Below are positions 37,888-46,844 of a DNA stretch of 64,000 nt, piece after piece (within the stretch, counting starts at the first letter, position 1; each line of letters starts with the position of its first letter). The translations under genes and the position numbers were made by a program. The stretch comes from Candidatus Odyssella thessalonicensis L13 (lineage in GTDB: Bacteria; Pseudomonadota; Alphaproteobacteria; Paracaedibacterales; Paracaedibacteraceae), in the NCBI RefSeq assembly GCF_000190415.1, contig NZ_AEWF01000001.1:496001-560000 (forward strand), written 5' to 3'. The notes under the pieces are model-generated. The model ran no database searches. It was given only the letters and a program-made list of their open reading frames with translations, and had not been told where the DNA came from.

Positions 37888-39405
37888 TCATCTCTTGACA
37901 GACAAGGTAGATAATTTGTTAGCAGCTTCATATTTTTGTAAAGCTGAAGCAGCGACCTGGACATCATCAAAGGGGATAACCTCATCCTTAATGATCTGGC
38001 CAGTTTCATGGCCCTTTCCAGCAATAAGCAGGATATCTCCAGGACTCAGTTGTGCTATGGCCTGTTCAATTGCTTTTACTCGATCGCCAACATCCTGTCC
38101 GCGTGAACAATTGGCCAGGATTTGCGCTCGAATAAAAGAAGGATCTTCAAACCGAGGATTATCATCGGTCACAATAATAACATCAGCAAAATCATTGGCA
38201 ATTTTGCCCATTAGCGGGCGCTTGAGAGCATCTCTATTGCCGCCACAGCCAAATACCATATGCAGCTTATGGCCGTCTTTGACATGCAATCTTAAAGCCT
38301 GAAGTGCCCGCATTAAAGCGTCAGGCGTATGGGCATAATCCACATACACAGCTGCTGCGCCCGATTTAAGCCCAACTAATTCCATGCGGCCACGCGCACT
38401 TTTAATATAGGGTAGAGTTTTTAGAACATCTTCCAGGGGATATCCCATGCCCATCACCATTCCCAGGGCACAGAGAATATTTTCAACCTGAAAAATTCCC
38501 GCTATTGCTATTTCATGCTGGCCATAATCCTTCTCGCCATAGGCAATGTTAAATTTAATCCGGCCTGATTCAAGATGTATTTTCGAAGCCGCTAAATCTG
38601 CGGTCGTGCCCACAGCATAGGTAATAACTGAGATACCTTTCTGGCGCAACATTAATGCTAATGATTTACCATAAGGACAGCCAACATTGACAGTAGCTGT
38701 TCCCTCTACTTCTAAGACCTCAGTAAAGAGCCTAACCTTGGCATTAAAATAGGCTTCCATGTTGCTATGGTAATCTAAGTGATCTTGGGTCAAATTGGTA
38801 AAGCCAGCACTTTTAACCCGCACTTGATGCAGACGGTATTGATCTAACCCATGACTTGACGCCTCGAAAATGAAATCGGTAATGCTCTGCTGGGTTAACT
38901 GATGCAGTAACTTGTGCATAGATAAAGCATCAGGTGTTGTTAGCTTTGGCATAGCAATAAAAGGGGCTACTTGAGCATCAGCGCTGACTTCTAGGCCAAT
39001 GGTCCCAAAACTGGCCGTGCGCCGGCCCAGTTGCGCTAAAATCTGATGGACAAAAGTCATCACTGAACTTTTACCATTTGTCCCCGTTACCGCATATATA
39101 CACGTGGGCTGGTGTGGATATAAATGAGAAGCCGCGGTAGAAAACGCCTCCCGGACATTCTTGACCGGTAAAAATACTTGGGAGGGGTAATCCTTGGCAA
39201 TCTGATCATGAATGGAGGCGTCTAGCACAATGGCCACTGCCCCCTTTTTGATGGATGACCGTATATGCTCCACCACTGTATCACAGGGAATGGCAAAGAA
39301 TACATCACCTGCGGTAATGACGCGAGAATCATTGGTAATCGTCTTGAAATCTAGCAAACCTGTAGAATTATTAGAAACATGAGGCAGTATATCATTAATC
39401 TTCAT
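37888..39405 (-). CDS. murE: UDP-MurNAc-tripeptide synthetase
   Basis: 505 residues from ATG 39403-39405, overlapping the ftsI stop by 11 bases; a longer frame to 39453 would run inside ftsI. N-terminal substrate domain, central ATP site AVTGTNGKSSVMTFVHQI, then FTNLTQDHLDYHSNMEAYF (carrying the carbamylated-Lys region KVRLF) and C-terminal YAHTPDALMRAL. The DNPR motif in VTDDNPRFEDPSFI marks meso-diaminopimelate specificity. Last gene of the dcw block here: murF and mraY do not follow. Confidence 0.96.
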   Translation of the reverse strand: MKINDILPHVSNNSTGLLDFKTITNDSRVITAGDVFFAIPCDTVVEHIRSSIKKGAVAIVLDASIHDQIAKDYPSQVFLPVKNVREAFSTAASHLYPHQPTCIYAVTGTNGKSSVMTFVHQILAQLGRRTASFGTIGLEVSADAQVAPFIAMPKLTTPDALSMHKLLHQLTQQSITDFIFEASSHGLDQYRLHQVRVKSAGFTNLTQDHLDYHSNMEAYFNAKVRLFTEVLEVEGTATVNVGCPYGKSLALMLRQKGISVITYAVGTTADLAASKIHLESGRIKFNIAYGEKDYGQHEIAIAGIFQVENILCALGMVMGMGYPLEDVLKTLPYIKSARGRMELVGLKSGAAAVYVDYAHTPDALMRALQALRLHVKDGHKLHMVFGCGGNRDALKRPLMGKIANDFADVIIVTDDNPRFEDPSFIRAQILANCSRGQDVGDRVKAIEQAIAQLSPGDILLIAGKGHETGQIIKDEVIPFDDVQVAASALQKYEAANKLSTLSVKR

Positions 39406-41131
39406 AGCTGTCCGTAAGGGTATGACGAATGGGAATGAGGCCATAATCATCACTTATAGCACTATTTTCTGTAGGTTGCACGCCCATTAGTGATGCTAAA
39501 CGTGCAATAATCTTTCCAGCTGTCGGGGCGGCATTCCATCCTCCAGTCGCATAACCATAGGTCTCCTTTGTTGGCTTGGGACTATCTAGAAATACGGCCA
39601 CAATATATTGCGGATTATCTTTTGGAAAGGCGCCGACAAATGAGGTAATCCGGTCGGTGTTATAGCCACGCTTACCTTGGTTCTTGTGGGCCGTACCCGT
39701 TTTGCCAATCACTTCATAGCCAGGAATGTCAGCTTTTTTAGCTGTTCCTTCGGTGACAACGAGCCTCATTAATTCACGAATAGCAGCTGCTGTTTTATCA
39801 GATACAATACGGTGCTCTTCAGGCGCAATTAAGGCCGCATCGTCAACACGCTTAAGGACAGTCGCGGGATATTTGCGATAGCCCTTAATAACCGCCCGTA
39901 CAGCTTCCACTAACATTATTGGGCTGATGGCAATGCCATAGCCATATGACAGTGTCATGGTAGCAACTTCAGACCATTGTTGAGGCAGCATCGGGGCGGC
40001 AATTTCAGGAAGCTCTAATTTCGGGGTTTTCAATAACCCCAATTTCTGGAAGTATTCCCGTTGGATACGACTTCCAAAATCGAGCGCCATCTTGGCAGAA
40101 CCTATATTGGAGGAATAGATAAAGACTTCGCGGACTTCTAAAGGACGGTTTTTCCCCTTAAAGTCAGTAATTGATTTAGACCCAACTTTTATAGGAGTGG
40201 AAGCATCATAAATACTATTAATTTTAGCGCGACCACTATCGAGAGCAATGGCGGTGTTAAAAATCTTAAACGTTGAACCACACTCATAAACGCCTAAGGT
40301 ATTCCGATTAAAGGTAGCCTCAATAGAATTTTGATTCGGTAAATTCGGATCAAAGTCTGGTAAGGAGACCATCGCCAAGATTTCTCCTTCACCGGTCATT
40401 ACGATGCAATTCGCCCCCTCAGCCGAGAATGTTTGAATGGCTTGGGCTAATTCTTCACGCACCAAGTGCTGGACGCGCATGTCAATTGATAGCTGCAGTG
40501 GCGTCGCCGGATCTTTACGAAGCCGCGCATCAAAGTATTGCTCAACGCCACCTAAACCATTGTTATCAATACCACAGTACCCCAAGACATGAGAGACCAG
40601 ATTACCATGCGGATACACCCGCCGTTCATCCCTTTGCAGGTATACACCGGGTATCCCTAAATTATTGATCTCATTTTGAAGCCTAGGGGAGATATGGCGA
40701 ACAATCCAAATAAAGCCACGCTCAGATTTGAGTCGTTTCAATAAAGTCTCATAGCTTAATTCGGGAATAACCTTATGGATTTTAAGAGCAGCCTCTTCCG
40801 GGTTAATAATAACCTTTGGATTTGCATAGACAGAACCTGTTACCAAGTGGGTAGCCAGTATTTCACCATTACGGTCAATAATGTCCGCCCGCTTTGATAA
40901 CAGCTGCTCCACGCGGGTAATTGTTGAGTCAGTTTCAGGAGAATGTCCTTGTAAGATCATGACGTCAACTAGGCGTATACCGATGACGGTAAATGCTAAT
41001 AAGAAAATTCCGCCCATGGCTAAGGTTCGATTGCGGGCGGCTTCCAAAATCTTATGGTCATGCATTAATTTTTGCCAAGAGTTCAAATGATAAGCAAGAA
41101 ACTCTGCAGGTCGGCTGATAAAACGCTTCAT
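39395..41131 (-). CDS. ftsI: Septal penicillin-binding protein 3 / FtsI transpeptidase
   Basis: 578 residues. One N-terminal membrane helix (~35-60), pedestal domain with RADIIDRNGEILA, transpeptidase domain with S286-x-x-K289 (GSTFK), S340-S-N342 and K477-T-G-T480. The catalytic set is complete. It cross-links septal peptidoglycan with FtsW. It lies between ftsL and murE in the canonical dcw order. Confidence 0.95.
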   Translation of the reverse strand: MKRFISRPAEFLAYHLNSWQKLMHDHKILEAARNRTLAMGGIFLLAFTVIGIRLVDVMILQGHSPETDSTITRVEQLLSKRADIIDRNGEILATHLVTGSVYANPKVIINPEEAALKIHKVIPELSYETLLKRLKSERGFIWIVRHISPRLQNEINNLGIPGVYLQRDERRVYPHGNLVSHVLGYCGIDNNGLGGVEQYFDARLRKDPATPLQLSIDMRVQHLVREELAQAIQTFSAEGANCIVMTGEGEILAMVSLPDFDPNLPNQNSIEATFNRNTLGVYECGSTFKIFNTAIALDSGRAKINSIYDASTPIKVGSKSITDFKGKNRPLEVREVFIYSSNIGSAKMALDFGSRIQREYFQKLGLLKTPKLELPEIAAPMLPQQWSEVATMTLSYGYGIAISPIMLVEAVRAVIKGYRKYPATVLKRVDDAALIAPEEHRIVSDKTAAAIRELMRLVVTEGTAKKADIPGYEVIGKTGTAHKNQGKRGYNTDRITSFVGAFPKDNPQYIVAVFLDSPKPTKETYGYATGGWNAAPTAGKIIARLASLMGVQPTENSAISDDYGLIPIRHTLTDSYED

Positions 41132-41136
41132 GACTC

Positions 41137-41538
41137 TTAACGCTTCCCTTTTTTAGCTGCCGTATAAGAGATCTCTTTAATAGCTTCATCGAGAATCATT
41201 TCTAATTCTGAATCGGGCGAGCTGGGCGCTGGGATAATGGAGGCTGGCGTAAGGGCAGCTCCCCCGCGTGGCTTAGCTAAGCGTTTAAAGGAGATAAGTT
41301 GTTTAGAGGTTACCGTATCCACCTCAAGATGCTTTCTGGCCATATTTTGTAAGGCTGAAGGGTTAGTCAAGTGGGCCCATTCTGCCCTTAACACAGAAAT
41401 GGATTCTTCACTTAAGCGAATCTCACGGTTTAACTGGCGATACTGACTTTCTAATGTCATCACTTCATATTTCAGCTGAAATAATCCAAAACCAATTACA
41501 GCAGTCAACAACCCGACACCAACTGTGCTCTTACGCAT
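41137..41538 (-). CDS. ftsL: FtsL-like cell division protein
   Basis: 133 residues from ATG 41536-41538 with GGAGAG upstream; frames further upstream lie in rsmH. Short cytoplasmic N-terminus, one membrane helix (residues ~4-20, STVGVGLLTAVIGFGLFQLK), then a periplasmic coiled coil (LESQYRQLNREIRLSEESIS) and LRAEWAHLTNPSALQNMARK, the typical FtsL ending. A Pro/Ala-rich tail of ~45 residues follows. Identification rests on this architecture and on the place between rsmH and ftsI. Family sequence conservation is low. Confidence 0.85.
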   Translation of the reverse strand: MRKSTVGVGLLTAVIGFGLFQLKYEVMTLESQYRQLNREIRLSEESISVLRAEWAHLTNPSALQNMARKHLEVDTVTSKQLISFKRLAKPRGGAALTPASIIPAPSSPDSELEMILDEAIKEISYTAAKKGKR

Positions 41539-42475
41539 GGCTCTCTCCATCCTTATGGGCAGGCAAGCGCACAGCAGCACGGAGTCGTGCAGAGCGGGAT
41601 CGCGGGTTCGCTGAGATTTCTGTCTCTGAGGGCGCTATTCCTTTGGGGTAGAGGTCATGAAAACTTGGTGGAGATGGGACTTTCTCCCCTGGCAACAACC
41701 TCGACTGCTTTTGTTTACGCACCGATTTCTGTCGCAAGAAACTCTTCACAACCCTGTCTTCCAAAGAGTGAAATGTCACTGCAACTAATCGCCCATCAGT
41801 ACTTAAAAAATCTTCAGCGAACTTTAAACCACGTTCAATTTCTATTAACTCATTATTTACTTTTATCCGCAAGGCTTGAAAAGTTAACGTTGCGGGATGT
41901 TGGGCATCAGGCCGCCCGCCAACCCTTGATTTGATTAGGTTTGCCAGTTCTAACGTTGTTTGAATAGGCTTAACCTTTCTTAATTCGACAATGGCGCGCG
42001 CGATCCGGCGAGAACGGTACTCTTCACCATAGGTATAGATAACATTAGCTAGATCTTCTTCAGAATAAGTATTGACGATATCTGCGGCACTTTCCCCCTC
42101 GCCTGACATGCGCATGTCAAGGGGACCCTCAAAGCGGAAGGAAAACCCTCTTTCGGGCGTATCAATTTGATAGGAGGAAACGCCAAAATCAAAGACAACA
42201 CCATCTACCTTTTCAACGGGTACCTTTTCTACTATGCTCGGCAGATCCGAAAACACACCTTGAAACACAAAAAGACGATCAGGATATTGAGCCTTTAATT
42301 GCTCCGCCCGCTGGATAGCCTCAGGATCACGGTCCACAGCAATCACTTGGCAATTGGCTTGCTCTAAAATGGCACGAGTGTAACCACCCCCACCGAAAGT
42401 AGCATCGATATATAAAGCTCCGTCTCGGATAGCCAGAGCCTCTTGCATTTCCTTTAACAACACGGGAATATGCAT
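41531..42475 (-). CDS. rsmH: 16S rRNA m4C1402 methyltransferase
   Basis: 314 residues. SAM-binding motif YIDATFGGGGYTRAIL, DGVVFDFGVSSYQID, ERGFSFRFEGPLDMRM and VTFHSLEDRVVKSFLR are diagnostic. It methylates N4 of C1402 in 16S rRNA, tuning the P site. It overlaps the mraZ stop by one base (TAATG) and ftsL by eight. Confidence 0.96.
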   Translation of the reverse strand: MHIPVLLKEMQEALAIRDGALYIDATFGGGGYTRAILEQANCQVIAVDRDPEAIQRAEQLKAQYPDRLFVFQGVFSDLPSIVEKVPVEKVDGVVFDFGVSSYQIDTPERGFSFRFEGPLDMRMSGEGESAADIVNTYSEEDLANVIYTYGEEYRSRRIARAIVELRKVKPIQTTLELANLIKSRVGGRPDAQHPATLTFQALRIKVNNELIEIERGLKFAEDFLSTDGRLVAVTFHSLEDRVVKSFLRQKSVRKQKQSRLLPGEKVPSPPSFHDLYPKGIAPSETEISANPRSRSARLRAAVRLPAHKDGESHA

Positions 42476-42915
42476 TAGCCTTGCCCTCCTTGCTGCGCCA
42501 TTAATCGCTGACGTCGGTCAATATGATCTTGGGCAAAAGCGTCAGGTGACCATAACTCGAAGGTAGGCCCCCGCCCCACAAAAGTGATTTGCTCTTTAAT
42601 TTGGGCATGGGCGAGTAAGTCTTCAGGGATAGAGACACGCCCTTCAGCATCAAAAGATAACATGCGGGCTTCAGCAAACATCATTGCCGTGTAGTCATGA
42701 TGAGCACTGGGCATAAAATCACCCGTTTCTAATTGTTCACTGAGACGCTTTAAGCGATCAAAACCACAGCCTTCAATGATGCAGCGGGTCAGGGACCTAA
42801 ATAAAACTATTCCTTGAAAACTTTGATCTGCTAAAACGGTACGAAAAGGCGCAGGAATCGACACACGTCCTTTTTTGTCTATCTTATTCGTAAATGTCGA
42901 TATGAATAATGCCAC
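42475..42915 (-). CDS. mraZ: Transcriptional regulator / cell-division gene MraZ
   Basis: 146 residues from a GTG start, with AGGGGGG just upstream. Two SpoVT/AbrB-like half domains: FTNKIDKKGRVSIPAPFR and LSFDAEGRVSIPEDLL, each with the conserved GRV(S/x)IP core. MraZ forms a ring that binds TGGG-containing repeats upstream of its own operon and represses it. Such repeats are present here in unusually regular form at 42943-42996. Confidence 0.95.
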   Translation of the reverse strand: MALFISTFTNKIDKKGRVSIPAPFRTVLADQSFQGIVLFRSLTRCIIEGCGFDRLKRLSEQLETGDFMPSAHHDYTAMMFAEARMLSFDAEGRVSIPEDLLAHAQIKEQITFVGRGPTFELWSPDAFAQDHIDRRQRLMAQQGGQG

Positions 42916-42942
42916 ATGCCCCCCTAATTTATCTATATATCA

Positions 42943-42996
42943 TGGGCTCTTATGGGAAGCAATGGGATTATATGGGAATTAATAGTCAGTTAATGG
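42943..42996. promoter_or_regulatory. MraZ operator: TGGG repeats with exact 10-base period
   Basis: On the + strand TGGG occurs at 42943, 42953, 42963, 42973 and 42993, exactly one DNA turn apart; the slot at 42983 is TAGT. MraZ is known to bind TGGGN repeats separated by five bases. The array begins 28 bases upstream of the mraZ start codon, so bound MraZ would block its own promoter. The repeats read on the strand opposite to mraZ. Confidence 0.85.
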
Positions 42997-43054
42997 GGAA
43001 ATCCTATTTTTTAGAACCTTATGATTATTTTGCAGGGGTGGCCACAGATTTAGC

Positions 43055-43083
43055 TTGCTATATTCTTTAAAAAGCGCTATAAA
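43055..43083 (+). promoter_or_regulatory. Promoter of tRNA-Glu
   Basis: TTGCTA (43055-43060) and TATAAA (43078-43083) with 17-base spacing. The mature tRNA begins 15 bases after the -10, leaving a short 5' leader for RNase P. Confidence 0.65.
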
Positions 43084-43097
43084 ATGATATCTATAAT

Positions 43098-43173
43098 GTC
43101 TCCTTCGTCTAGAGGCCTAGGACACCGCCCTCTCACGGCGGCAACACGGGTTCGAATCCCGTAGGAGACGCCA
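43098..43173 (+). tRNA. tRNA-Glu (CTC)
   Basis: 76 bases with encoded CCA (43171-43173). The acceptor GTCTCCT pairs with AGGAGAC. Anticodon arm CCGCC-CTCTCAC-GGCGG presents CTC, reading GAG. T-arm CGGGTTCGAATCCCG is perfect. A TTC isoacceptor, needed for GAA, must be elsewhere. Confidence 0.97.
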
Positions 43174-43745
43174 TCCTATATCTGTTTCTTCGGCTTTGAA
43201 TTTGTAAGAACTTTCTCTAGTAATTTTCTGGCTGCTCGTTAGCGTTTCTTGAGTGATCTATTTTTTTAGATCTAATAAGCTCTCAGTTGAATTGAAAACA
43301 ATTTATGTCCTTGGGCCAAGTGCCGGCACAACTCATCGGCCTTAAGAAGAAGTTTAATAGTAAAGAAACTTAATAAAATGATATTTTTATTCTTGCTTAT
43401 GTCATCTTTCTTTTTACATGGAATTTTTAAAACAAATTCTTAAATAAACGCAAATAGTGCCTAAGAAAAAGTAATGTTGATAAGTCGTTAACGCCCCAGC
43501 AAAGTCAGGAAATAGCAGAAATCTTCATATTTCTCAATAAGAGGCAGCAGAGAGACTTTTAAGGAGCGGCGAGCGCCCTTTTCAGCGCTATAAATTAGGT
43601 AAGGTCCTGCATAGCTAACCTATGAACACACTTTTGCGTATTCTGCGCAATCACTCTGAATTACTTAAGGAAATCAGAGAAAAAAGGTGATGATTACCAG
43701 GGGAAAGAGAAGTGACACAGATCCATCCTCCCTCTTCTATTCATC
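43174..43745. other. Intergenic region behind tRNA-Glu
   Basis: 572 AT-rich bases. Only a 22-codon rightward frame around 43622 that lacks a ribosome site. A long spacer next to a tRNA gene is a common integration site, but no integrase or tRNA 3'-end duplicate was found within the window. Confidence 0.35.
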
Positions 43746-44456
43746 TCAATTTTTCTTAATAGATCTATTGTTATATCTATTGGTTATTTCTTTTTTTATT
43801 CTTTGCAGCAAATCTAGGCGAAGAGATTGATCACTTACCAGGATAGCCGGTTCATTAGCTTGCTTGCGGATTTTGAATGTCTCCGGGAATGACTTTTTGT
43901 AAGCTTGAGAAAGGGATAAAACATGCTCCTGAAAACTTGCGTCTTTAACAAGATAGCTATATTTACCCTCCTCAAAAGCATCAGGATCCTTTAGGTAGTA
44001 ATCAATTATTGTATGGAAGAATCTATCTTCTAAGTTATTGTTCTGAATCATGCTCTTAAATATTCCAAGCGTAGCCCCATCACCTATCAAAGCTGATCTT
44101 AAATCGAGATCAGCTTTCTGCCTAAGCATTGCGTCAGTTAGATCTTCTCGACCTTTATAAGCATACAACAGTGCTAATTCACCTAATTTTCTGGATAAAT
44201 CTTGTTCCTCACCCCCTCCTTGCTTTTGGATATCCTTTACTTCTTTGAGAAGTCTAGTTTCATAAAGCCACTCCTTTTCTTCTTCTGTTAAATCTCTAAT
44301 ATTAGCGTCAGGCCCTATTTTTTCAAATATAGCCTCTGCAATTCGGTTGCTTTTATCAGGCTCATTTAAATATGAAATGAAATCGTCTGAACTGAATGCA
44401 GTATTAAGATTCATGAACATACTCATAATTGCTATTGGTGTTGATAAATATTTCAT
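43746..44456 (-). CDS. Secreted hypothetical protein downstream of deaminase-like gene
   Basis: 236 residues. AGGGAG about eight bases before the ATG. Signal peptide of ~22 residues (MKYLSTPIAIMSMFMNLNTA). The rest is predicted helical and charged (e.g. LTEEEKEWLYETRLLKEVKD and LRLDLLQRIKKEITNRYNNR), with no family I recognise. It begins 32 bases after the stop of the deaminase-like gene and probably shares its transcript. Possible roles are a co-effector or an immunity/chaperone partner; no sequence evidence decides. AT-rich like other accessory genes here. Confidence 0.6.
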   Translation of the reverse strand: MKYLSTPIAIMSMFMNLNTAFSSDDFISYLNEPDKSNRIAEAIFEKIGPDANIRDLTEEEKEWLYETRLLKEVKDIQKQGGGEEQDLSRKLGELALLYAYKGREDLTDAMLRQKADLDLRSALIGDGATLGIFKSMIQNNNLEDRFFHTIIDYYLKDPDAFEEGKYSYLVKDASFQEHVLSLSQAYKKSFPETFKIRKQANEPAILVSDQSLRLDLLQRIKKEITNRYNNRSIKKN

Positions 44457-44488
44457 TTTAAAAACTCCCTTAATAAGAACTTTTATTG

Positions 44489-45685
44489 TTATAAATTTGC
44501 TTTATTTGCAGCCATTAAAAAATGAATCTTGTCATCTTTCTGTAAACTAATTGCGTCTAAGTAACTCTCATGCGGCCTTTTTATTTTAAATTCATCAAGA
44601 CCTGAATATAGTATAACTTTTGTCAAAGCTGTACTTTTCTCAAACTTTAATCCTTCTAAAACAGGGTCATGAAAGAATTTCTTGTGCTCGATTGCTTCTA
44701 GAAGAAGAGTTCTACAATTGCCACAACAATCGTTCCGAGACACTACACTTAATATACATACTTCTGGTACTACATTGCCTGGAAGTTTAATCCCCTGTAT
44801 TATTTCACTAAATGTAGGAGATAAAAGGTTATCATCAGCCTTTGTTGCAGCTTCTCCTAACATATACAATATTAAAGGTTCTTCACTATGTAGCCAAAAC
44901 TGAAAAGCGTGTGAACTGCTTTGGGTTAGGGAATCTTTTTCTGCGTTTATCAATTGAGAGCTTATTAAATCATGTTCAGGGATTCTGGTAAAGAGAGGCT
45001 TGAGTTTATCTCGGATTGGTTCATAATTTTCTTTCCAAAGATGCCGCCACTCAAAATAGCTGTCTATAGGGATACAAGGGTCAGTTGTTATAGAAGCTAT
45101 CCTTTCTTGTAGATCCAAAACATCAAGCTGAGCGCTTTTATTAGTGTACCCACTTATAAATAAAATGGGAATTGAGGCTCCTCTTATTTCATATAACTGC
45201 TCCTTCTTATATATGATATCAATTCTCGATCGAAGATAGTTGGTTGTATCTACTTGAGGATCAAGTTTAGCCATGATTTTCTTAATCTGAGCTCCCATTT
45301 CTAGGTGCCATTTCTTAATTTCTTCAGAGATTAGGGTTCCTTGATAACTTAACTGAAAATTTGCTATGCCATTTTCTTTATCACCCACCCACGTCCCAAT
45401 ATCAGCAGCTTTTGTAATGGAACCTTCTAGAGGGATGGGATCAGAGGGTTTAGACTCTATCTCTTCCTCTGTGGGCTCTCTTTCTTCTTCATCTTCCCTC
45501 TTTTCAGCTCTTTGTTTTTTCTTAGGAAGTGCTTCTGCTGGTTTTTCAGCTTCGTTCTCTGACTTTACTAGCGTGTCTTCAATAGGTCGTTTAGTAGCAG
45601 TCGTCTCATTGCTCAGAGTAGAAGTTATTGAGAAGACAGAAAGAGATAAAGCGAGAATGCATTTATAGAGATAAAATTTAAGCAT
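44489..45685 (-). CDS. Secreted deaminase-fold protein, candidate nucleomodulin or toxin
   Basis: 398 residues from ATG 45683-45685 with TAGG six bases upstream; a TTG 30 bases earlier is in frame but has no ribosome site. Signal peptide MLKFYLYKCILALSLSVFS plus a few residues. Residues 30-80 are highly charged, with a basic patch PKKKQRAEK (54-62) like a monopartite nuclear localisation signal, then an acidic run. The C-terminal part has H266-S-E268 followed by a helix (PLILYML) and, 53 residues on, VVSRNDCCGNC with C321 and C324. HxE plus CxxC is the zinc and catalytic signature of cytidine-deaminase-like toxins; the surrounding pattern recalls the OTT_1508-like family of Orientia and Wolbachia. 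Activity and substrate are unproven. Confidence 0.6.
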   Translation of the reverse strand: MLKFYLYKCILALSLSVFSITSTLSNETTATKRPIEDTLVKSENEAEKPAEALPKKKQRAEKREDEEEREPTEEEIESKPSDPIPLEGSITKAADIGTWVGDKENGIANFQLSYQGTLISEEIKKWHLEMGAQIKKIMAKLDPQVDTTNYLRSRIDIIYKKEQLYEIRGASIPILFISGYTNKSAQLDVLDLQERIASITTDPCIPIDSYFEWRHLWKENYEPIRDKLKPLFTRIPEHDLISSQLINAEKDSLTQSSSHAFQFWLHSEEPLILYMLGEAATKADDNLLSPTFSEIIQGIKLPGNVVPEVCILSVVSRNDCCGNCRTLLLEAIEHKKFFHDPVLEGLKFEKSTALTKVILYSGLDEFKIKRPHESYLDAISLQKDDKIHFLMAANKANL

Positions 45686-46186
45686 TTGAAACCTATATAA
45701 TAAGAAAACCTGCAAAGCAGGCCTCCTTAGTTATAAGTACACCTTAATAATTTTCAAGAAATTAAAGGTTAATTTTTTGCCCCTAGCACAAATTTAAACT
45801 CTTAATTAGAATGAGCTGCTTTTTTTACTTAACAGCAGTTTTTCAATAATTTAACCGTGGTCTTAAGTGTTACTCGGGTTGAATAATCTAAAACTGGCCC
45901 ATTGACGGCAAAGGCTTAGATATGGCATTGATAAGCAACTCAATAAAATTTTTGCTAATTTTGATAAAATAATATATTAAAAAGACGTTATTAATGGTAA
46001 TATTACAAAAACTAAACCTTAGCCTATGAAATTTTTAAAAGTAAGAATTTTCACCACCCTCTCAGATCTTAGGGGTTAGCTCCAGTGATATAAAGCCTTT
46101 ACAATTTAACAGGCTATAGCTTGATCTGAGCTGTCACAAGAAATCAGCAAGTGTGCTGATCCAACTTTAAAAAAGGAAGAACGTAA
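45686..46186. other. Intergenic region between divergent genes
   Basis: 501 AT-rich bases containing the promoters of both flanking secreted-protein genes. A five-pair CTGCT/AGCAG stem at 45816-45838 with flanking T-runs is too weak to call. Nothing else recognised. Confidence 0.35.
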
Positions 46187-46621
46187 ATGATTAAACATCT
46201 CTGCTTGCTCTCAATTACGGTTGGTGCATTCACAAATATCTCTCTCGCTGCAGACTTTAGAAGGACCCACGCGTCTGACATACTTCTGCACGCCCCAACT
46301 GAAGAGGATATTGCAAGATCAGAAAGTGAGTCCTCGCCTAGGAAAGAGATAAATGATAGCACATTAACCAGCTCAAGCACAGTGTATAATCCCCAGCGTA
46401 AAGCTTACCGCGATCTAGCTTACCGCGATCTATGGGATGGGATTTATGGAAATCCAAGCGAAAATTCCTGGAGGTCTGCCCCTCCTGCGTGCACTGATGA
46501 AAGCGTTGCTGTTGAAGATAAGCAACCCACAGCAACTTTTCAAAGTTGGCCTTCTAAGATTTTTAAGTTCTTTGAGGATATGGTGCAAAATATTGATACT
46601 GATGAGTTACCTATAGGCTAA
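46187..46621 (+). CDS. Secreted hypothetical protein with HAxDILLH motif
   Basis: 144 residues. AGGAAG about eight bases before the ATG. Signal peptide MIKHLCLLSITVGAFTNISLA. Directly after it comes THASDILLHAPTEEDIARSE, closely matching the same place in the Sel1 protein at 4131-4595 (HAPDILLH...DIRREE). The rest is hydrophilic, Ser/Asp/Glu-rich, with a small duplication YRDLAYRDLWDG, and contains no Sel1 repeat. Function unknown. The shared N-terminal block suggests a common export, sorting or partner-binding signal. Confidence 0.65.
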   Translation: MIKHLCLLSITVGAFTNISLAADFRRTHASDILLHAPTEEDIARSESESSPRKEINDSTLTSSSTVYNPQRKAYRDLAYRDLWDGIYGNPSENSWRSAPPACTDESVAVEDKQPTATFQSWPSKIFKFFEDMVQNIDTDELPIG

Positions 46622-46844
46622 CTTCTTAGGGGATAGCGCTTATTGTAAGGACTTTTAGCCCTCTCAATTCCAGCCTTCATTCTCGCAGTTTGCTCTTTCG
46701 TACCAAGTGGTAGCAGCTGCGAGTAGCTATTTGTCCTCTTTTTACCTACTCAGATTAATTTCGTTCTGCTTTTACTTGCGGCTTCTGTTGCCCTCGTCCT
46801 TTGAAAAGTAGACGTATAGACCAGCAACAAGTCGGGATATAAGG

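Noticed and set aside
43174-43745. Genomic island insertion at tRNA-Glu
   Set aside because: Accessory genes follow the tRNA, but no integrase and no repeated tRNA 3' end could be found within the window.
45816-45838. CTGCT/AGCAG hairpin with T-runs
   Set aside because: Only five pairs and T-runs in the loop; too weak to call a terminator.
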